Assembly: GCA_933228895.1 (NCBI GenBank)
Contig: OW121852.1
Span: 103,747,544 to 103,811,543, forward strand
DNA from: Platycnemis pennipes
Taxonomy: Eukaryota > Arthropoda > Insecta > Odonata > Platycnemididae
Reading direction: 5' to 3'
Length of the DNA: 64,000 nt
Below, one piece after another: positions 23,523-37,211 of this stretch. The notes beneath the pieces were generated by a model. It did no database searches. It was not told the origin of the DNA and worked only from the letters and a program-made list of their open reading frames with translations. Position 1 is the first letter of the stretch. Every line of letters starts with the position of its first letter. Position numbers and translations under genes: made by a program.

Positions 23523-26100
23523 CCCCCGATCGACTCCCCGACCCGAGTGAGCTGACATCGGTCGAGACGAAAAATGAAAGAAATCCTTCTCACACACCAT
23601 CCAATGCGAACCGCGTCTTGCGCGTCAAATGTCTCTTGTGGTATTATTTTCCATTTGTTTCTGTTTTGTTTTCCCCCCAATGGTGTCATCCTTGTCTTTT
23701 TCGGGAAAGGTGGGTTGGGAGAGGGGGTCACGTTATTTTTTTAGTAGTTGTCGTTGTCCGGTGTTCGCAAATGTTATCAATTTTCATTTGAGTGCGCCAA
23801 TGTGGCCGTGTGTGACTTGTGTGTGTGTGAAGGATTTCGTCGGCCTGGGTCTTGCAGAATAGCAGAGAAAAATTAATCATGGGGGTTGAACAACACGATA
23901 GCCTGGTGCGTCCATATCTGGTCGCCCGTTTCCTTCCTGCTTCCCTAATGCATATATTAATACGCAAGAACAGTGAGAATACACTACGGACACTGATGAA
24001 ACTAACGAAGCGCATCGGAAATGTTTCTTTTATTTTCCGTAACCTGATCCCGTGCGCCACCGTCGCACATCCTCAGCGCTGTCTTGCCGAAGAATGGAAA
24101 GGATACCGGTTTAAGTTCCGTTGTTCAATCAAGTGGCCCATATTTTTTTTCAAACGGAGAAAAGAAGTAACGCAAATAGGGATTATTTACCTACTTCATT
24201 CCCTTCATTCTTTCTCTCGGAGGATCATTGTGCAATATTGGGTATATTTGTCGTTGTCTAAGGGATATGCCCTTCAGATAACTTAAGGAATGCATGTTCT
24301 TCGAGGTATACATGGTGAAATAACCCTATATGCGTTATTGTTGTGACATTTTTTAAATCCGTTTCATGCTCAAAGCTGTTTAAAAGCTAATCCATTTTAA
24401 CCTCAGATCATTCCGTACTTCAATGCTCTTTAGCGATCAGGTATGTATCCAAAAAGAGAGAAATGAACTAAGCAAATAGATTTTAAGAAGCCAAGAAACA
24501 GATGAATCGGTGGTATTTTAATCTGCTAAATTCCCTTTGTGTATATGGTCATTTTTACACGCAAATCAACTCAACCACTACATTCTTCCGTGAGATTATG
24601 TCATACCTGCTGAGAAGGCAGTAGGTTATTCGGATCGTGACTACAAAAATCAATCCTCACCTTGAACCCTGTCTGCTAAGTTGTAATTAGCACGGGAAGG
24701 TGGTTTCATCCACCACGTGTCTAGGTGAGCCAAATTGCAAAATACGCGACTTTTCAGTCGATCAATACGTGTGAATTAATATACGTATCATTTTGATCCG
24801 GATAAATTCCATTGGCAAAATTTCAGTTAGAATTTTCATCTCATAAACTTGGATGCAATTCTTGTAAGCAGGACGGTGATCTAATTATTGTATTATCATT
24901 TCTACATACTATCAATTTATCACCCACCCTTGATTCATGTTTCATTTCACGCATTCCTCAAAACTTATTATTTCATATGATTGTATTTATTACGTTATAT
25001 TATTATTATTATTATTAGTATCATTACCCTTATATAACATTTGTTCAATTTATGAATAAGGTCATCATATCTGCCAAATAATTTTCACCAAGAAACGCAT
25101 ATCATCTAGAAAGCATTTATCCGTCGAACAAGTCAACCATGATTTCGTTCACATCCATTATCCGTCATGTGTAATGAAGGCAAACGTACTTCTTCCATGA
25201 TCATATTTCATACTGTACTCTTAAGTTCAATATCATATTGCTGGCAACGTCAATATCTGCACCGTTCCCTCTACCCCCTGACGGTATGACGGCTCGGTAC
25301 AACTATGATGTTACGGTGGAATGCTCGACTGACATCCGACAGATCTACGGAGGGGTTGAAGCGATGGTTTGTCTACGGTCGAAAATGTATCTGATACTTG
25401 GACAATTGACGCATCAAAAGACTAGATGGCTGGCGTTACAAGTAAAAGACACAGAGACTGTATGACGTGTGTGGCCAATGCTTCTCCTGTGATAGCGCCC
25501 TACTCCAGTGAAAATGGCAGTGATTTCATATTCACATCACGACACCACGGAAAGTGAAGCATAGACTTGCTTTGTATTTTCCATGGTGAACTTTCTTCCG
25601 CATATTACTTGCCTCTTTAATCCCCACGTGTTATTTTATTTACGCATTTTTCTGACTGTGTCACTATGACTCTTTATGCACACCCCGAACGTTTATGACG
25701 CTTTGTGACGAATTGAACTGAGTGAAGTATTCCAAAGACTAAGGTGCACGAGACTTATCACTTGAAGACGTTTGTGTGAAACGACCAGGGACTGAGGATA
25801 TTATGTTTTATTTCTCTCACCTCGGACTCCTTTCTCAGAGAAGTTGGGTGTGTTCTTTTTTATCAACTATGACATTACGCTCACTTTTACTTCCCCGGGC
25901 TTAGGCGCAACTGCGGAGGTGATATACTTCAGTAACTACATATTCTGCATTAGCATTGTAGATGTGCGACTCTTAAGAATCTATAGTTATATCACAAATA
26001 TGCATGTATTGAATAAATCGGTAGATACGCCTGAATGATCAGTCTAATATGGCACCTGGGTTATGTGTGTTCTAATTGACTGACTGTCATTTGGTGTCTT
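23523..26100 (+). other. Downstream of the ZP gene, likely 3' UTR for an unknown distance
   Basis: After the TGA the sequence returns to AT-rich. The first AATAAA that I find is at 26012-26017, with another at 26879-26884. Either could end a long 3' UTR, or a variant signal may be used earlier. No coding sequence was recognised here. Confidence 0.3.
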
Positions 26101-27600
26101 AATGAGTAAGGAGAGGAGCAGTGTGTGGCCAGTGAATGAGCAATTTTAATTGTGTGATGTGAACGTTACTTGTTACTGGGGTATTCTTTCTTGCGATGGT
26201 TGTTCTGACGGACTAATTCTGATGACAACAATGAGCTCAAGAATTTCGCACTTCCTTCGTCAACCTGTTGAAAAAGAAGGAATACTGTATCATCATCTAT
26301 ATAATGAATTTCTAATACTGAAAGGCGTTTATTAACAAAAATGATATGAGTTTGGTGAGGGAGGAAGGAGTGTTTTATTATTGTTGGGGGTCAAAATATG
26401 TCATTTCTGTGCTGCTCACATTCCAGAGTGTAAAAATATGTGTATGATGTCATTCGTCCAAAATTGGTTCATGTATTTTGATGCCTGTGTAAGCGAGAGG
26501 TGGAGGAAATTCCTAACTTTTCGAAATGAAACACTTAACTTGGTGATTATGCATATTTTCAATCTGAAAATCCGAAAAAACACTAATGAAAGCACCTATG
26601 TTGCCCAGTTAATTTTGTCGGTTTAAAGGAATGACATTGGTGTGTGTATGATATTTTTCTCAGGCAAATATCTTTTTTTAACAAAAACACCTCAAAATAT
26701 TTTAATAAAAATAACTTTTGTCATGTTTCATTTAACATGTTATTTATGTAAAACAAGTACGTATTTATCGTTGAACTGAGGATCATGTTTTGTATTTCGA
26801 TGTTATGACACTATATTCCATTCCAAATTATTTGAAATTGATTGTATTTGTGTCTTTTTTGAAAATTTTTGAAAAGGAAATAAAACACAATTTAAGGAAT
26901 AATTTTTAAATGAAAATGGGTTAGTGGTATATTCATTACAAGCACGTCCTTGATCTATTAAGCAGGTAAGAATGAAAAATGTCGTGGATAATAATGCACA
27001 TTCAAATAGATGTGGTGGAGAACTGTATTTTTAAAACCTTTAGGTGTATGAAAATTGAATAATTTTGAATCATATGTATAAAATGTGAAGGGCCAATCAG
27101 ATAAAATCATCTTCATTAAAACTCAACAATTCTAAGATTGGTTAGACGCAGTTCTCCACTAGCATATCCTGTCAGATAGCCATTTCATTTATACATAATC
27201 AGATTCACATCCATGACAGCTTGCACCCTGTGTCTCACTTGATGCCTTCCTTTGCCGTTTTTACCTCGGCAATTCTCTTCATCAACACATCATGTCTCAA
27301 ATTTGGCCCATTAAGTTGTCCCGTCTTCTTTTTTAAAGTTTATCAAGACTCATGCTAAATCTTCTCTTTTCTCCCATTCATAGACCTTCTTAGCTTGTCA
27401 TTCGGTCTACCCAGTTTTTCTTCATCAGATAAACTACCATTTGCAAACTTACTTTATCATGGTCATTCATATATTTTTATACGGTGGTGGCCAAGGTTTA
27501 TGCGTATATGTGTACATATAATACGTTCAAAAAGGCATAGTTTCTCGGGAAAATGATACCTTAAAATACTGTTGCCCCAAAATATATACAAACATTACAA
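26100..27600. other. Stretch without recognisable content
   Basis: AT-rich, with short chance frames only. It contains the AATAAA at 26879-26884, which could serve as a distal poly(A) signal of the ZP gene. Confidence 0.4.
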
Positions 27601-27608
27601 AATGTATA

Positions 27609-27690
27609 AAAACCGGCCGTGGTAGCAATGTCGAGAATGAGCCGGCCTGACAATCCTTATGTCGCAAGCTCGACTCCCGACCCGGGAAAA
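27609..27690 (+). repeat. tRNA-headed SINE fragment
   Basis: GCCGTGGTAGCAATG and GCTCGACTCCC stand at tRNA-like spacing, so this is a decayed Pol III head followed by unrelated AT-rich sequence. It is not a functional tRNA: no closing acceptor stem. Confidence 0.45.
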
Positions 27691-27899
27691 AATTGCTTGC
27701 CTAAGATAAGGGTTAGATGTGACTTAGATTGCTGGATTCCTATAATTCGTTCCAATGTATACATAGCTTTAACCAAATGCTTTTTTGGTATTCGGACATT
27801 AACGTTAGTGACGTCAAAAAAAATTGAAAAGCCACTTTCAAAATCTGCATGTGTTCCTTTATATCGTATCAAATGGGGAAATAAATGACGGAATTCCCG

Positions 27900-30800
27900 T
27901 TATCCAATGAAATCACGGTAGTCTGCATAACCGAGTTAAATTCCATCAATCACCATCTTGTGCAGTTGTTGTTTCTAAGTATACATTCTATATATCCCAG
28001 TAAGAATTGATAAAAAACTTCCATTAAGCACGACTCTATTTATCAAGTTAAGCGTGAGTTAACACATTGAAATGAAAATAAAATATGGATTCAATAACTG
28101 TAAAATACTTAAACTCCTCCACTCTTCCAGTAGAGCAATAATAGCAAGTAAAGTCCAAGATGAAGGAAAATAAGTCCCTCTTATACCAGGAGTTTTTACA
28201 AATATGCATCAAGTCAACTTATGTACCTTATATGGGGTGAAGACTCTATGTTCTTATTTTACATTCTAATACGTGATATTTAAAAAAAATATTTTTAAAT
28301 AAACGAAATTGATTGTTAAATAAAATCTGCGTATGAAGCACTTAACTTATCCATTTAAGCCTTGCTTCATTGCCTTTCCTAATTATCGTATCGGCAACCA
28401 GTTATGGGCATATCTCACTGACGTTGCTTTGTCAGAAACGATACCAGATGGTGCTCAAGTCGCCTTTTCCCTACCGTTGACGAGAGAGACTTTTCTCACT
28501 GAGGGCAGCGCATCCAGTAACAAGTTTTCGACTGGCGGAAAGTAGTCTTTCCGGAACTACGCCTTGTGTGTAGGCAGTTCGTGTCACGCCTAAGAATTCT
28601 TAACGGTTTGCTGATGAGGCGCGTCATCGTTATTTCCGCAACCGGCATAGAAGGCCAAGGAAACCCATTAATAAGGCTCAACGCTATCATTTAATATTTA
28701 GATAGCAGCAGAATAGTGAAGATTTAAATTTAAAGAATGAAATCTACCTCGTTTTTCCCCTGGTACAACATGAGTATGTCATGGTTTCATACTCATCTGC
28801 GAGTTTACCATATCTACTATATCTATACATTATCACCATGACAGGTCAAGAAGTAATTGACTGAAAAATTGGGTCATGTTGCACATTATACAACTTGTTT
28901 TGATTTGAGAATTTCTTAATCACTGCAACAAAATACTTTCTAATTTGGGAGATAATTAGTTTTCCTCAATCAATATACGAAATAGACCTACCCCTAAAAG
29001 TATAACTGCACGACATTAATGAAATATATTCAATTTCGTTTCAACCATTGTAAACTACAAATATTTGAGTGAAATTTAATGAAATAATGAGCTTCAGTTG
29101 CCAAATCAACCTCAGACATTTACATTATATTAAATATACATTTAAAAGCTCACGACTTATTAATTTGCTATTTTAACCCAAATTTGAAGAATCATTTGCA
29201 TAAAGCATCCAAGCTAAATGACACACTAATAGTGTCACGTTATATAATATTTTGATGTGCACTGTCGTGTAATTTGGTGATGATGTTTCACTTTTACAAG
29301 AAAAGAAAATTTTTAATTTCATGAATCGTATGTAACGGCAGATTTTCACATGTCTGTTCACCGCAAAGTCTATCAACTTTTTGTGGTCCTTTGCAACTTT
29401 AAAACACTGAATGAGATCGGCCATAAATGAATGCAACACCTCTCGGTCCTTATTGGCGGAGTCGCGTAAATTTCGTATTCTCCTGATCCGTTGATAGTAG
29501 CATTGAAACTCGTACTAGAAGTTACTTCAGCCAGGGCCTTCACTTGCATGTGTTTTAAATTTTAAGTCTTAAGTGCAAATGGCCCAATAGTGACCTATAA
29601 TGTGAATAATGGAGCCACTACCTTGATGTCACGACTAAAATATAATCATTATTTTAAAATTCCTTATGGGAGGTTTAGATATTTCTCGCTTTGGTGAAAA
29701 ATTCCGAATTCATATACTATTGCTACGATTCTTGTTCGATGTAGAAAACAGTTCTTGATATTAACAATCGCTGACAAAACTACTTTAAATTTCAACTTCA
29801 ATAGCAAGGAATGTCTTTTTTCTGCAAGTGTTTTGGTCGAAGTTATTTGCAAGAATTCGCTTTTTACATTTTCTCGAGTTTTATCGAGATCTGCATAAGA
29901 GAAACAAGTACTTCCGGATTAAAAAAGAGGAAATAGTTTGATAATATAAAAACTAGGCACACTATCTCAGAATGTTTAGTGTCACTGACGCTCCGAAGCA
30001 GGGATATCATCGTGGCACACTGCATACGGGAAATATGAGTGAGTTTCACGTGCTGCCATAGTGGCGCTGCTGTGTGGTCGCGTGAAAAGCACAATCCTCA
30101 TCAAAGCAAAAGGTGGTGTCAATTGGTGTGATCTAGTGCAAATATTCCTTAATATGCGATTTACACTTGAAAATACTGTAGGGGCAGATCAACCTGGGAA
30201 CTTTTTACGACACCCTTACTAGAAATTGACGAGAGTGATCATTTTCGACAAGATTCGCCCTTACAAAAACCAAACGCAATGGTTTTCGTGTTTCATCAAA
30301 CTATATTTTACTCACATCGTCGAATGGGAGATTTTTTGTTCCATTTTTTGGCTCATGCTAATATTTCTTTCCACATTCGAAAAGCACAATTGTTTCCAAA
30401 AAAAAGAGCGCATCGTGAGCTTTCAAGAGAAAACTTAAAAATATATTCTATCGAATTTCGAAGGAAGAGTAACGCCTGTGATGTAATATTTCTTAGTGAC
30501 ACCCGGCGAGAAGCAAAACCAAGCGGTCTTCCTTCTCGAAGGAATAATTACGTCGCTCTAATTTACTCCCGTGTGAAAGGAAGCAGTGCGCGATAATATG
30601 TGACCGTGGAGAGTTGCGCTATATGGATCAGAGATTTGGACCATTGTAAAAGTTACCAGAGAATTATTGTAGCCGTCTCGGGGGCGAGTAAAGGTGATTT
30701 TGTCAAAAATAGAAACAAGGAAGTTAGCAAAAGAGGAGTTGGACGTATGGAACAATCGTATGGAAATAAGAACCAGATGACACGGTTAATTCGTGCTGGA

Positions 30801-31190
30801 TTCGTTGGAAATTTTATGAAGAGAAACGTTGCCAAGGTAAGACCGCAGTGTTAATCTTGTGCGAAATTAAATATGAACACGTACATAGATTAGACATAAC
30901 AGCTGTTGGTTAGTGAGAGAGTCAACGTTCATTTGGAAGCACATGTGGCAATGGGGTTTAATGGAAATAATGCGATGAAGTGGGAAAAATTACGTTTTTC
31001 ACTAACTATATTTCCTGTGGAAATAATTTATTTTGCCTACGGATTTGTACTGAGGGATTGAGCGCCAATAAAGATCTTGACTGAGATAAACCGCTGACTC
31101 TAGATGTGGAGCATGAACATAACGTAATTCCATCGGTTAGGCTTTATCTTTCAGGATAAATGAGTTTTTTCGCTGAATTATTCACATTGG
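27900..31190. other. Stretch without recognisable content
   Basis: AT-rich. All reading frames are below about 105 codons and show no domain motif. I see no repeat or RNA gene here. Confidence 0.4.
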
Positions 31191-31194
31191 AGGA

Positions 31195-31470
31195 TTTAAG
31201 GTTGATGGGAGGTTGCTAATGCATTGGCCGCCCAAACACAGGGGCTGGGTTAAGCCTGTAAAGAATTTCATTGGAATCCCAAATTGAATGCCGTGTGCAA
31301 AGTATTATAAATTAAGCCCTCCGTCCGTAGGATGAGATAAACATAAATAGACTCTTGGCGTCTTTTGTTTAGATCCGGTTGAAGATGACTCCAAGTTTCA
31401 ATTCACTCCTCTTTTCCTTGCAGACCCAAACAACGCCTCACTCTCGGGCTGAGGCACCTTAAAAAACTTG
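31195..31470 (+). repeat. Decayed SINE family A copy
   Basis: It keeps the order of family A features in diverged form: GGGAGGTTGCTAATGCATTGG head, CCTCCGTCCGTAGGATGAGA, CTCTTGGCGTCTTTTGTTTA and a TTTCAATTCACTCC end. Its divergence from the 22-kb copy shows the family was active over a long time. Confidence 0.55.
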
Positions 31471-31667
31471 TGTTCAACCAAAAGTTTATATATATATATG
31501 TATAGTTGAGGGTAGAGCTCACCGCGTACTAAGCCATTGGCGTGTGGCAACCACACATTCAGGCTAGGGGGGCCAGTTTTTTTCCCTGGGCCATCTGCAA
31601 TTTCATATCAAGTTCTGAGACACAAAAAATTGAATCACGAGGATTTTAGGTGGGGTTGTCCAAAAAA

Positions 31668-31738
31668 GGTCATTACCCGGGATATGAACCCGGGACTCTC
31701 CGGTCGGTAGCTTAGTGCTCTACCCACTAGACCCCAAT
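31668..31738 (-). repeat. tRNA-headed SINE or tRNA pseudogene
   Basis: On the minus strand: A box TCTAGTGGGTAGAGCACT and B box GGGTTCATATCCC at tRNA spacing. No complementary acceptor ends are seen, so it is read as a SINE head. Confidence 0.5.
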
Positions 31739-33412
31739 ATGATCCTCCTGAAGCACCTTAGAGTAAGAGAAAAACTCGAAATCCATGATGCCATGTGAAT
31801 GTATATCATTATGGATATGCTTTTAATGAATAGTGTGGGGTTCGATCATGTGCATTACCGAAGTATTACCTCAAGTAATTAAATTTTTGTCAAAATTGTT
31901 GTGCTATCTTTTGGTGATAAAAACTTTGTTCGATCACCAACAATCAAAACCACTATCAAAGTCCTAGGAAGTAAAATAAAAAAAACTTAACTATATTTGT
32001 GTATATACGGAGCGTGGGTTTCCTTCCATTTGAAATTATATTTTTTCTTATTCTTATAATACGATGCATGAAATACCATATATCAGGATGTTCTCATGAA
32101 CATAGCAGTATTAAAAATCTGGGCATATATCAGAGTAATAGCAGTTTTTAAAATGACAACGTGGCTCTACTTGAGATCAATATTTAATTTTAAACACTTC
32201 ATTTCATATTAAGTAAATCACATAAGTAAATTTCTTAGAGGAAAGTTATTATCAGTTATAACGCAATACATCTCCTGTATGCTTTGCAGAGAAATTCAAC
32301 CGGTTGTAGAAACTCCTCTTAAACCTACTAATTGCAGGATGTTGTAATTTAGATCGAAACTTCAGCCAAGGAGAACAATAAATGAAGTGCATGAGTTACA
32401 TTTAAAACACCCGCATGATTTGAATTTTAACGAATATCGTTATTGTTTTGTTACCTTTATTCGATCTTCTACTTAGTCTGCCGTGTAGAGTGCAGGGATT
32501 AAGTGGTATCCAATAGAAAATACGAGGCAACATATTATTGCTAGCTTTAACAGTTACTTTTACACGACAATTATTTTAAGAAGTGTCTGATCGAATAATG
32601 AGAGTAGCAGTTTCGCAGGTTCCAGCTGCGTAAGAAAAAGTGTAGGACTAGCTCAGGCTTTTCTGTTGTGTATTGGATTTTTAGTTCAACGATAAAACTC
32701 AGTGAAAGCTTGTACATTTATAGAGTGAAAAAAGTGTCCCTTAAGACTTCATGGACCTTCACAGCCGAACGTGAGCCAGTTGGAAAGTTTTACGATGGTT
32801 GTATTTCACCGTCAACTTCTGCTTGTGTAAGAGAAGAAATTCAGTCTTGCTGCAGCCTCTGTGACAGAGACAGGTCTGTACATTAACATAGTATGTTTAT
32901 ATTCTTACCCTCAGTGTGGGGAGTTCGAGAGTCTGTACCGACAGCCTTTCCTATAATCTTTGAATTTCGAGCACACAACATCGAAGTGAGTAGATTTACG
33001 ATGATGCGAGGTTTGTCCACAAGAAATTTCTTATCTTAATATATTGGTGGTTTTTTAACATATCACTTATTTGGTATAATCATTAAAATAACAATATATA
33101 TCTTAATTTTTTGCTTTCGTTCTCCAATGACGTGAAATCAAAGCCGGGATCGCTCATTTAAGTTAATATTCTAATTTTTTTCACTCTCCTCGATGCTTAC
33201 TAGTAACTGGTTGTGACTCGACAAGTTAAGACTTAAAAATAAAATCGCCTTAGCTTTATTTATACAAAGAAAGACTATATTTTCTTTTGTCCAGAGTCCC
33301 TCGTTTTCTTACACATTTTAGTTTAACCCTTGTGCAGATTTCTTACTTTCTCATTTACCCCCGTTTTTCCTTTCATTTCCGTCATAAATACCGTGTATAA
33401 CGTTGTCTTTAG

Positions 33413-33490
33413 GACGGTGTGTTAGCCCACTGAGTAGAGCTATGGGCTCTTGACCTAAGGTTATGGGTTCAAATCAGTTAGGGGCTTGTT
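33413..33490 (+). repeat. tRNA-headed SINE fragment
   Basis: TTAGCCCACTGAGTAGAGC (A box) and ATGGGTTCAAATC (B box) at tRNA spacing, followed by non-tRNA sequence. It is a different head from family A. Confidence 0.5.
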
Positions 33491-35015
33491 TACACATTCC
33501 CAGCTACAATGGAAGAACAAAATGTGAAACTTTCCAGGCATTCCGTCTCTCTGAAATTTCTCAGTTGTCTTCGATAAATAATTTTTATCCCAATACCATG
33601 ATATGTGAATAACACTCTGTTGGCCTAAGTGCACTCTGAGCTCTGCCCTTAGGTTTGAGCACTGTGATTGGTGTTAGTTTCGTAATTATGTCCTCATTAC
33701 GTAAACAGTGTAATGGGAAAAAATTCTTCTATTCCTCTAAAAATGCTATCTCTTACATTTGTGCCTTGCTGTAATGACACTCAAGCTGCGCCACTGAATA
33801 CTAATAGTGCTCTCATCTCTTTTCTCTAAATTCGTCTATTTCATTATTCCGAGGTTTTCTGATTATTCTGCATATTTTTACTGAATGACAGAGTCTTTTC
33901 TTCATATGAAATTAATTTTAAACTAAAATATACTCGTAAACTGCAAATTTAATATTTATTCACGATAAAATGAGTTATTTCCCCCAGTTTCCCCAAGGAA
34001 AATGAAGTTTCTCTTGGGACTCCAACTTGTAACCCTTTTTAAAGTTCCACGGATAGTCAGCTTAAATTGGTGAACATGATAATGATGTGAAACGCTTAAC
34101 GCTTTGTCCGGGAGCACAATGGTGTCTCCCTCCCCATCAAATGGGAACTTTTTCTTCTTAACTCTAAGTCCTTGTATGGACGGGGCTGTTTTATAAAACA
34201 TTTATTTGCTCTGCCGGCATTTTTCCCTGCGAATCGGTCCTCTTCCCCTCGCAGTGTCCGTTAGGGAGATGGCATGTCCGGTCATAGCCCGCTGCATACT
34301 TTTTAGAGCCTGCTGAACGAGGTGATTTGATAAGGTGGCCTGAATGCCTACCCGGCACAAAATTGGGGGGAGAGACGGCTTGACGTCATTCGCACGGTAT
34401 AGAAGCGAGGAAGCGTCCCCTTTAAAGTTCCTAGAACGTGGCCGAGGCGTCTCAATTAACTTCATACCTTAATGAAAGCACTCATTATTTTCTTAAAATG
34501 GTCCCTTGATTTTATGAAGATCAGTCGCCTTTGCAGGGCAATGCAGCGGTTGAATGTTCTCTTCTCTAATTATTGCTTGTCCTTAATTTCTTGAGATTCG
34601 TTGTCCATTATTTCGTCACTTAAGGAATTTTAGTTTTGCCGTTTAAAACGAAACTTAAATTTGATGTTAACGATTACGAAACGTTAGTGATGATGAAAGT
34701 CAAAGTTTACTCGGTACCTAGTACCAAATAGGAATCGCACAAACCAATTTATTTCTGTGCCTAATTGGTTTTCTCAAGGTTTTCTATTTCTCAAGGATGA
34801 AATATTCAATTGAATATGGTTAATTGAAGAATTTTTGCTTGTTTGTAATATAAAATGTCTCCAGAAGTTCGGGTTGTCACCAAAGTAGGATAATGGATTT
34901 TTGGAATTTATTTTCACTTAAATGTGATTTCAGTTAATTAATTTATAGCAGAGTTGTATCATACTGATATTAATATGACCCTTTCATCTAAAATGTTTCC
35001 ACCTAGTAGCTTAGG

Positions 35016-35100
35016 TGCACATTAATAGCACATTTTTGGTGATTTTCATCCCCTGCCACATCCCTTTGCGGTGGCTTGCTGGGTATTGCGTAGATGTAAA
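35016..35100 (-). repeat. SINE family B copy
   Basis: On the minus strand it reads TTTACATCTACG, CAGCAAGCCACCGC, then ATGTGGCAGGGGATGA and ATCACC. It is one of the better preserved copies of this short repeat. Confidence 0.65.
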
Positions 35101-35409
35101 TGGTATATCTCACATATCTCATGGTATATCTCATATCTTGTCAGTGATATCGTCAAATTTTTATATTCTTCTTTATTTTCACGGTTTCCACCTTTGCTCT
35201 TCTAGTACACAGGTGAGGTGAGGAAGAATGGTATCTAAAGTACATTATGGCATAGAGATAGGAAAATTTTACTTAACTTGGGATATTAGTGATTGATTTG
35301 TCCAGAACACAATCGAAGAAAAAATACAAGTTAAGATCTCACGAGTAGGACAAGAGGATAAATTATAAAGTTGCCAAAACATTCCGCACTCCTCGTAGTT
35401 CTAGATAGT

Positions 35410-35590
35410 CGGCCCCGGTGCGGCGTGGTTAAGTCCTCGCCTACTAACCTTAGGGTCGCGGATTCGAGTCCCACCTGAGTTGGTTTATCACCACTCATGG
35501 ATGTGTGTCCTCGTCTGTTGTTAAATTTAAAAATACCCCGATGTAAATCCCACAAGTGCTGTTTTCGGTGGTAATAAACTTCACTGTCGA
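35410..35590 (+). repeat. tRNA-headed SINE, third head type
   Basis: GGCGTGGTTAAGTCCTCG (A box) and GCGGATTCGAGTCCCACC (B box) are spaced as in a tRNA; the body then runs to about 35590. The head differs from family A and from the 33.4-kb copy. Confidence 0.6.
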
Positions 35591-37093
35591 GAGATTCAAA
35601 GATTCGTTCTTCCCATGCACGATTCGTGATCTCAGTAAAACCAAGATTTACAGTAGAAACACACCAAAACATGATTAAAGGCTGTTGCACTAACCAATTC
35701 GGCCTCGCAACCAAATTGGAAGCTTTCTAGGTATTCTATAGATGTAAATTATAATATTTTTTCACTCACCATAGCTCATTCTCCCACTGCTAATAGCCTC
35801 GCATCCTCATTTCAGAGTTCTAATTGGAGCGCAGTTCATATCTTAGGCATCGATTACGTCACGCTCGATGTCCTCCGTGCTAAACTTACAGCTGATGAGC
35901 ATGAACTAGTGGTTTCCTGGCTCATAATCATTTCCGGTTGAGTCGTCAGCTCCTCCCTCCACTGTTTTTTCGCCATTTTCGTACCTCGCACAAAAGGTGG
36001 CCAATGCTCTTTTTTTAACGATAGATTTTATCTATAGCATGCTGCAGTTGCCAACTTTAATTTTGCATATAGGAGTTGATTGTTAATAAAAACATTTGAA
36101 TCTACTAGCTGAAGGTGCCCGTTGAAATTCAACGGGAGGGAGAAATATAATAATTAGAAATTGTTTTAAGAAATTTTAACATTTTTCATGAAGGGTCGAA
36201 GACATACTTGTGTTATGGAGTTAGCTTTGGCTCCAAGTGAGTATCGGAAACATAAATATAATTTAAACCAATGTAAACATATGATTACTACCTGGACTCG
36301 TACCTGGGCCTTTTCAAAAATAAGAATATTATTTAGAAACTTTTAGGGCAGGAGAAAAAAAGGAGTTTAAAAGGAGGTGGCATAAGATTGTCTGTCTATC
36401 GTTGACAATGAGGACAGATTCGGTTTTGGCAATAATAGCACCCACTTCTTCGGCAAGAAAAAAGTCTTTAGCCTATTATGTATGTTTTTCCTCTCAATTC
36501 CCCAATTTCATGACAGACGCATTCCTACGGATACGTATTAATGCATATTATTTCAATTAGAGTGAATTATTATTATTTTGTACAGATTTAGTCTACTTTA
36601 ACCAGGTTATCGTCGCTCGGTTGCTCATATTCGCACCTTCTACTGTATATTTGACCTACTGGTATTACTATGTAACAATTTTTTTCATCTTACTACTCTT
36701 ATTTTTTATTAGACTTCATTTAAGTTTCTTATCACGTTCTTGTGTCTCAAAAAACAACAATTTTGAAAGCGGTTCACTTCGGAATACGGTATAAATCCAT
36801 AAAATATGCACCATAAACGCCGCAGAAACTGTCATTTAAATACTTATAGTTTTACCGAATGCAAACCTATTTTATCTGGGAGTAGCGCGAAAAGTAAGCC
36901 CATATGATTTTTCCGAATGAAGTGGCCGATTGAGATACAAGAATTAGCTGCGAAATTTCTTTTAGTACCTTTCGACATCTTCACTAAAGGAACAATGCTG
37001 TTTCCGGCATCGCTTTTGGATGAACTTTTTTAGCATCTTGGATGATTAAAAAACTTTAGCAATTTTCCACAATGTAATTTAAAATAATAAAAT

Positions 37094-37136
37094 TACACAA
37101 CACGTGTTTCGGCTTACTAAGCCATCATCAGGTGTA
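37094..37136 (-). ncRNA. Hammerhead ribozyme-like motif, best preserved copy
   Basis: On the minus strand: stem I UACAC/GUGUA, core CUGAUGA (C3 at 37131), one extra U, stem II GGCUU/AAGCC with loop AGU, GAAA, and ACACGUGU as stem III, a palindrome with no loop, then U17 and a cleavage point between 37099 and 37098. Loopless palindromic stem III is known from dimeric hammerheads, including those of Penelope-like elements. Confidence 0.8.
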
Positions 37137-37168
37137 CACTTCTACTTCAGGTGTACACTTTAGAAGTG

Positions 37169-37211
37169 TACACCTGATGATGGCTTAGTAAGCTGAAACA
37201 CGTGTTGTGTA
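37169..37211 (+). ncRNA. Hammerhead ribozyme-like motif, inverted partner
   Basis: This is the same design as its partner: stem I UACAC/GUGUA, CUGAUGA (C3 at 37174), stem II with one G-U end pair, GAAA at 37195-37198, palindromic stem III and expected cleavage between 37206 and 37207. Confidence 0.78.

Noticed and set aside
22452..23731. Long minus-strand reading frames (382 and 298 codons) opposite the last ZP exon
   Set aside because: They are antisense to a well-supported exon, come from its high GC content and contain no domain motif.
31668..31738. Possible functional tRNA gene
   Set aside because: Pol III boxes are present but the acceptor ends do not pair. The same applies to the other tRNA-like heads; all were called SINE heads.
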